NCBI RefSeq assembly: GCF_000507145.1
Contig: NZ_AYTO01000034.1
Location: 1-64,000, forward strand
Origin: Bacillus tequilensis KCTC 13622
GTDB taxonomy: Bacteria > Bacillota > Bacilli > Bacillales > Bacillaceae
Direction of reading: 5' to 3'
Length of the DNA: 64,000 nucleotides
The position numbers were made by a program, and so were the translations under genes. The notes beneath the pieces were generated by a model that made no database searches, was not told the origin of the DNA, and was given only the letters and a program-made list of their open reading frames with translations. Of this stretch, positions 56,722-64,000 are shown one piece after another. Every line of letters starts with the position of its first letter. The stretch's first letter is position 1.

Positions 56722-57546
56722 TTATTTATTATTTAACGGATCATCATCCAAGCCATCAGCTTTTCCTTCTTTATGCAGGCGGGGTTCTTCTTTTTTCACA
56801 GTTTCAGAAATATGCTCATTTTCTTCTACAGTTCGTTTTCCGACAACCACTTCATCAGTGACAACCGGTTTTTTCGTCACTTCCAGTTTTTCCTCAACGA
56901 TTGGCACTCTGATTTCTTCCGAATCGTTGACAGGAGAAGCGTCCGCTCTGTTTTCATCGACTGGGCGGCGTTCGACATAAATTTCATCGTGTCTCACCGG
57001 AATATCCATATCTCTTTGTTCTGTTTTCACTTCTTTTCCTATCTCCACTTCACCGGTTTGGACGTCTTCCTTATCGACTTTCAGCTGTTCTTCCCGCAGC
57101 GGCATTGTTTTTTCTTCTTTCGTTGTATAATCTGCCGTTTCATTTGTGCTGGAAAAGCCGCCTGAAAGGGTACTGCTGTTGTCGATAGGAGCTTTGACAT
57201 CTGCATCTGCCTCAACGGCCACAAGGAGTTTTCCGTCATCCAGATCCTCTTGATACTTGTCTATTTCGCCAGTAGTGATATCCAAATCAGATAACGCCTT
57301 GCTGTGTGCAGCAGTATCATCCATTGTAAAATAATCTTTCAGTTTATCGAAAAAAGATTCAGACTCGCTATCATGCGCATCGACGGCCTGATTGACTTCT
57401 GTTCCTGTGCGTGATTCAAGATAATCTGTATCACGACGGCTTGTCACAACAGAAATGTCGTCAGAATCATAGCCCTTTGTCAGTAAGCCTTCAATCGCTG
57501 CAATGGTTTCCTGCGGAGTTTCGTATACACCAACTATATTTTTCAT
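56722..57546 (-). CDS. ysnF: General stress protein YsnF, DUF2382
   Basis: A 274-residue soluble stress protein of unknown mechanism. The N-terminal part (about 1-110, KNIVGVYETPQETIAAIEGL) is the YflT-like general stress domain. The C-terminal part (about 140-260) is DUF2382, very charged (MPLREEQLKVDKEDVQTGEV; RVPIVEEKLEVTKKPVVTDE). AAAGGAGGAG ribosome site and a sigma-B promoter at 57598-57622 place it in the general stress regulon. Monocistronic. Confidence 0.9.
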   Translation of the reverse strand: MKNIVGVYETPQETIAAIEGLLTKGYDSDDISVVTSRRDTDYLESRTGTEVNQAVDAHDSESESFFDKLKDYFTMDDTAAHSKALSDLDITTGEIDKYQEDLDDGKLLVAVEADADVKAPIDNSSTLSGGFSSTNETADYTTKEEKTMPLREEQLKVDKEDVQTGEVEIGKEVKTEQRDMDIPVRHDEIYVERRPVDENRADASPVNDSEEIRVPIVEEKLEVTKKPVVTDEVVVGKRTVEENEHISETVKKEEPRLHKEGKADGLDDDPLNNK

Positions 57547-57597
57547 ATCAATCTCCTCCTTTATTCATTTTGCATTTTATCGTTCATGTCGTCTTTA

Positions 57598-57622
57598 ATT
57601 CCCGCTCCTCTTTAAAATAAAC
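57598..57622 (-). promoter_or_regulatory. Sigma-B promoter of ysnF
   Basis: On the minus strand GTTTAT (57622-57617) and GGGAAT (57603-57598) are 13 bp apart, a close match to sigma-B (GTTTAA-N12-15-GGGTAT). Confidence 0.78.
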
Positions 57623-57720
57623 AAAAATGAAAATATCGGGTGTGTTTCAAATAGGCGAGTTAAGTGTGTAAAGAGAAAAAAGGATAGACAAGACAGAAAT
57701 CCCTCTGCGCTTATCTACCC

Positions 57721-58138
57721 TCATAAAAATGTCTTACAGCTCTTCGTCATAAACACACTGTTCGGATTCTCAGCATAGTCTGCAAACGGCTCACAGAATT
57801 GAAAGCTGCAGCCTTTATACAATTTTCTTGCGGCTCAAATGAAGCAACTGAACGCTAATCACTCATAACAGCGCTTTTTTGCCTCCTCTATGATGTGCTG
57901 AAGAACTTGTTTGGCAGCGCCTTTTTTAAAATGGGGGGATGTAGACGTACGCGTCGATTTGATTCCTCCGTGTTTTCCGTCCGGTTCTGTAAGCGTCCGC
58001 TGATTCCCCTTATGCGCTCCAACATGCAATCTCAGGCTTGTACAGCTTCCGGCGGCGACATAAGCGTCATGCTATGTAAAGCTCATTCACAAGTGAGATC
58101 ATCTGGTGTTCAGTTCAATTATCTATTTTTATATACAA
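57721..58138 (-). pseudogene. ysnE: Degraded ysnE (GNAT acetyltransferase)
   Basis: On the minus strand the region can be pieced into a GNAT-family protein close to B. subtilis YsnE, but across several frames. It starts at TTG 58138 after AGAGGAA, meets a TGA eight codons in, then reads QMISLVNE, shifts frame by a one-base loss, and reads LHSMTLMSPPE. A middle part of roughly 13-20 residues is missing. It goes on with GKHGGIKSTRTST, KKGAAKQVLQHIIEEAKKR and, after two more stops, [19 protein letters not shown] and NPNSVFMTK. Length 418 bp against about 456 for an intact gene. It cannot make a working enzyme. Confidence 0.85.
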
Positions 58139-58253
58139 TTCGATTCCTCTTCAAAAACGTACAGATTTGCAGAACGTAGTTTTATTTTGTCTTAATCCTT
58201 TCTATATCTAAATATAAAGACAGAAAATCTGACTGGATTTGTGAAGGCGTTTT

Positions 58254-58287
58254 TTAAAAAAGGGGCCGAAATAGATGTACGGCCCTT
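58254..58287 (-). terminator. ysnD terminator
   Basis: Stem GGGCCG with CGGCCC (58263-58268 with 58280-58285), 11-nt loop; TTTTTT follows on the minus strand. Confidence 0.75.
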
Positions 58288-58295
58288 GAAATCTT

Positions 58296-58625
58296 CTAAT
58301 ATCTAAAGCCTCCGTGTACGCCTGATACTCCGCCGAATCCGCCAGCGTGTATCGCTGGTGCACTTAAACTTGCACCATGACCGCTAAACCCCGCACCTGA
58401 AAATTGCTGTCCGTAAAATCCTGAAGCATATGGATAGGAGGAGTACATAGCAGCGGGAGCGCTTAACGGGCTGTATGCTTGGCTGTACGGCTGTCCGTAT
58501 CCGCCATAGCCTCCAAACGGCTGATAGCTTTGCTGGTAAAAGGCAGGAGCTGTTGGAGAATACGGCTGCGGTAAGCTGGGGAAGCCTGCGGGGAACCCTT
58601 GCATATCAGCTAATGATTTATTCAT
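58296..58625 (-). CDS. ysnD: Gly/Tyr/Pro/Ser-rich spore-associated protein YsnD
   Basis: A 109-residue low-complexity protein rich in Gly, Tyr, Ser, Ala and Pro ([20 protein letters not shown]; ending [11 protein letters not shown]), like spore coat or crust proteins. Start ATG 58625 ([15 protein letters not shown]) with AAAAGGTGAT upstream; an earlier ATG at 58709 overlaps the promoter. A sigma-K-like promoter lies just upstream, fitting mother-cell expression. Position between ysnE and ilvB matches B. subtilis ysnD. Confidence 0.82.
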   Translation of the reverse strand: MNKSLADMQGFPAGFPSLPQPYSPTAPAFYQQSYQPFGGYGGYGQPYSQAYSPLSAPAAMYSSYPYASGFYGQQFSGAGFSGHGASLSAPAIHAGGFGGVSGVHGGFRY

Positions 58626-58654
58626 CGTATCACCTTTTCTTTGCAAGATACGAT

Positions 58655-58683
58655 CAATATATGCCGGGGGAATAATAGAAGTG
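58655..58683 (-). promoter_or_regulatory. Possible sigma-K promoter of ysnD
   Basis: On the minus strand CACT and CATATATTG are 16 bp apart; sigma-K consensus is mACm with CATANNNTA, so the last base differs. Confidence 0.5.
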
Positions 58684-58749
58684 CCTCTCCAAGTTGAAAT
58701 GGTTTGCAAGATGATCTGTCAAACTGCACACTATATGCAAATTATATCG

Positions 58750-58766
58750 TGTTATAAAATATGACA
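58750..58766 (+). promoter_or_regulatory. TnrA box of the ilv-leu operon
   Basis: TGTTATAAAATATGACA fits TGTNANAWWWTNTNACA fully. It lies about 200 bp upstream of the predicted start, as described for TnrA repression of ilv-leu in B. subtilis. Confidence 0.85.
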
Positions 58767-58863
58767 TGTTTCTATCAGATTGATTATTTCTGGTGTATTC
58801 TTGATAGATTAATAAAAAAATTATAAAAACTTTTCTCATTTGCAATTCCTTTTGTACCAATAA

Positions 58864-58877
58864 TGAAAGCGTATACA
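58864..58877 (+). promoter_or_regulatory. cre of the ilv-leu operon
   Basis: TGAAAGCGTATACA matches the cre consensus at 13 of 14 positions, about 88 bp upstream of the start. CcpA is a known activator of ilv-leu from such a site. Confidence 0.82.
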
Positions 58878-58896
58878 GTATAGTTTGATTAATCTA

Positions 58897-58911
58897 AATT
58901 GTCTAATAATT
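58897..58911 (+). promoter_or_regulatory. CodY box of the ilv-leu operon
   Basis: AATTGTCTAATAATT matches 12 of 15 positions of AATTTTCWGAAAATT, between the cre and the -35, suited for repression and for competition with CcpA. Confidence 0.65.
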
Positions 58912-58923
58912 TTAAAAATGCTG

Positions 58924-58952
58924 TTGACACTGCGTCCAAAGCGGCGTAATAT
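58924..58952 (+). promoter_or_regulatory. ilv-leu promoter
   Basis: TTGACA (58924-58929) and TAATAT (58947-58952), spacer 17 bp. Start predicted near 58959, giving a leader of about 480 nt. Confidence 0.88.
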
Positions 58953-58958
58953 GAGTTC

Positions 58959-59370
58959 AACAAAAGATAAACGCAAGCTTCACAATCGAAATGATCGCAA
59001 TCTGATCCTTAAAAAATGTGAATGAAAAATATTCTCGAACAGCTTAAAAACTGTTTTGGAATCCTGAATATGAAAAGCGCAGATGAGGATAAGTAGCCTT
59101 GATAAAGTTTCCCACAGAGAACCGGGTTAAGCTGAGAACCGGTGAAGCTTTACAAGGTGAACTCGCCTCAGAGTGCCAGTCTGAAATCATAGTAGGACTT
59201 GGCCGGGTGAACTTGGTTCACTCGTTATTAAAGCGGATAGGAATATCCATGAGACGGCCGATTACCAGGCCGTAAACAAGGGTGGTACCGCGGAAAGAAG
59301 AGCCTTTTCGCCCCTTTTAGCTATCGCATTCACTGCGCGGCTGATTGTGGGCGGAAGGGCTCTTTTTATT
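58959..59370 (+). ncRNA. T-box leader sensing tRNA-Leu
   Basis: The T-box AAGGGTGGTACCGCG is at 59278-59292. The specifier loop reads CTC (59162-59164), a Leu codon, in GTGAACTCGCC; stem I closes by GATGAGG with CCTCAGAG. The terminator pairs AGAGCCTTTTCGCCC (59301-59313) with GGGCGGAAGGGCTCT (59349-59363) and ends in T. Uncharged tRNA-Leu should allow readthrough. Confidence 0.93.
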
Positions 59371-59440
59371 GAATAATAAGCTATCAAGCTAATAAAAAAG
59401 ATGATCTTTAGAGGATGAAAATCCAAAAGGAGGAACTAAA

Positions 59441-61161
59441 ATGGGGACTAATGTACAGGTGGATTCACCATCTGCCAAATGTACACAGACGATGAGCGGA
59501 GCATTAATGCTGATTGAATCATTAAAGAAAGAGAAAGTAGAAATGATTTTCGGTTATCCGGGCGGGGCTGTGCTTCCGATTTACGATAAGCTTTACAATT
59601 CAGGGATGGTACATATCCTTCCCCGTCACGAACAAGGTGCGATTCACGCAGCGGAAGGATACGCAAGAGTGTCTGGCAAACCGGGTGTCGTCATTGCCAC
59701 ATCAGGACCGGGAGCAACAAACCTTGTAACAGGCCTTGCTGATGCCATGATTGACTCATTGCCGTTAGTTGTGTTTACAGGGCAGGTAGCAACCTCCGTT
59801 ATCGGAAGCGATGCATTTCAGGAAGCGGACATTTTAGGAATTACCATGCCGGTGACAAAACACAGTTATCAGGTTCGCCAGCCGGAAGATCTGCCGCGCA
59901 TCATTAAAGAAGCATTCCACATTGCAACAACTGGAAGACCCGGACCTGTATTGATTGATATTCCGAAAGATGTAGCAACAATTGAAGGGGAATTCAGCTA
60001 CGATCATGAGATGAATCTCCCAGGATACCAGCCGACAACAGAGCCGAATTATTTGCAGATCCGCAAGCTTGTGGAAGCTGTAAGCAGCGCGAAGAAACCG
60101 GTGATTCTGGCGGGCGCGGGCGTACTGCACGGAAAAGCGTCAGAAGAATTAAAAAATTACGCCGAACAGCAGCAAATCCCTGTGGCACACACCCTTTTGG
60201 GGCTGGGAGGTTTCCCGGCTGATCATCCGCTTTTCTTGGGGATGGCGGGAATGCACGGCACTTATACAGCCAATATGGCCCTTCATGATTGTGATCTCTT
60301 AATCAGTATCGGCGCCCGTTTCGATGACCGCGTCACAGGAAATCTGAAACACTTTGCAAGAAACGCAAAGGTTGCTCACATCGATATTGATCCGGCTGAA
60401 ATCGGAAAAATCATGAAAACGCAGATTCCTGTAGTCGGAGACAGCAAAATCATTCTGCAGGAGCTGATCAAACAAGACGGAAAACAAAGCGATTCAAGCG
60501 AATGGAAAAAACAGCTCGCCGCTTGGAAAGAAGAGTACCCGCTCTGGTATGTAGATAATGAAGAAGAAGGCTTTAAACCTCAGAAATTGATTGAATATAT
60601 TCATCAATTTACAAAAGGTGAGGCAATTGTCGCAACGGATGTCGGCCAGCATCAAATGTGGTCCGCTCAATTCTATCCGTTCCAAAAAGCAGATAAATGG
60701 GTCACATCAGGCGGACTTGGAACGATGGGATTCGGCCTTCCGGCAGCGATTGGCGCACAGCTGGCAGATAAAGATGCGACTGTCGTCACGATTGTCGGAG
60801 ACGGCGGTTTTCAAATGACGCTTCAAGAACTCGATGTCATTCGCGAATTGAAGCTTCCGGTCAAAGTCGTCATTTTAAATAACGCTTGTCTCGGAATGGT
60901 CAGACAGTGGCAGGAAATTTTCTATGAAGAACGTTATTCAGAATCTAAATTCGCTTCTCAGCCTGACTTTGTCAAGTTATCGGAAGCATACGGCATTAAA
61001 GGCATGAGAATTTCATCAGAAGCTGAAGCGAAAGAAAAGCTGGAAGAGGCATTAACATCAAAAGAACCGGTAGTCATCGACGTGCGGGTTGCCAGCGAAG
61101 AAAAAGTATTCCCGATGGTGGCTCCGGGAAAAGGGCTGCATGAAATGGTGGGGGTGAAACC

Positions 61162-61165
<4 letters not shown>
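59441..61165 (+). CDS. ilvB: Acetolactate synthase large subunit
   Basis: Condenses two pyruvates, or pyruvate and 2-oxobutyrate, in branched-chain amino-acid synthesis; ThDP, FAD and Mg dependent. The 574-residue protein has the N-terminal ThDP Glu in [13 protein letters not shown] and [14 protein letters not shown], the central FAD-binding domain ([11 protein letters not shown]) and the C-terminal ThDP motif [18 protein letters not shown] with NN. AAAAGGAGGAAC precedes the ATG. ilvH overlaps its stop. Confidence 0.96.

Positions 61166-64000
<2,835 letters not shown>

Noticed and set aside
57895..58179. Plus-strand 94-codon frame
   Set aside because: It is antisense to the ysnE remnant and has no ribosome site; it is an artefact of the opposite coding strand.

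Overview
The window reads as chromosomal DNA of a Bacillus subtilis-group bacterium. Many predicted proteins look near-identical to the B. subtilis products I remember (AraA, AbfA, FadR, LysC, SdhA, LeuA). The gene order from yscB-infC through araABDLMNPQ-abfA, pheST, lcfA-fadR-fadB-etfBA, uvrC-lysC, sdhCAB, gerE-racE-gerM-rph to ilvBHC-leuA is the order known for that species. Sporulation genes (sspI, gerE, gerM, ysnD) and sigma-W, sigma-B and sigma-K type promoters fit a spore-forming Firmicute. I could run no database search, so the exact species is not decided.

Layout. 1-2.5 kb: a lipoprotein gene, then infC-rpmI-rplT behind an L20-type leader. 2.6-4.5 kb: ysdA, ysdB and the M42 peptidase ysdC. 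4.5-16.5 kb: arabinan and L-arabinose use, with secreted arabinanase abnA and the nine-gene araABDLMNPQ-abfA operon carrying AraR operators and cre sites. A second arabinofuranosidase, xsa (39.6 kb), carries the same kinds of site. 16.5-23 kb: cstA, a glyoxalase-like gene, glycolate oxidase glcDF, the CdaR-type regulator ysfB and spore protein sspI. 23-34.4 kb: ysgA, T-box-controlled pheST, rnhC, zapA-yshB, polX, mutS2 and yshE. 34.4-39.4 kb: the fatty-acid degradation operon, with a perfect FadR box inside it. 41-49.7 kb: trxA, uvrC, lysC behind a lysine riboswitch, yslB, sdhCAB, ysmA. 49.7-54.7 kb: gerE, ysmB, racE, gerM, rph, ysnA, ysnB. 54.7-58.7 kb is the accessory part: a tRNA-Arg, a gene remnant, a secreted kelch-repeat protein, ysnF, a broken ysnE and ysnD. 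58.7-64 kb: ilvB-ilvH-ilvC-leuA with TnrA, CcpA and CodY sites and a leucine T-box; leuA runs off the end.

How it works together: most of the window is central metabolism and housekeeping controlled by recognisable local switches (L20 leader, two T-boxes, a lysine riboswitch, AraR/CcpA, FadR, TnrA/CodY). The less ordinary parts are the AT-rich tRNA-Arg/kelch islet, the decayed ysnE, a 30-bp perfect palindrome after ysnB, and two tiny one-helix membrane ORFs. I found no CRISPR array, insertion sequence, prophage or convincing new multi-gene system.
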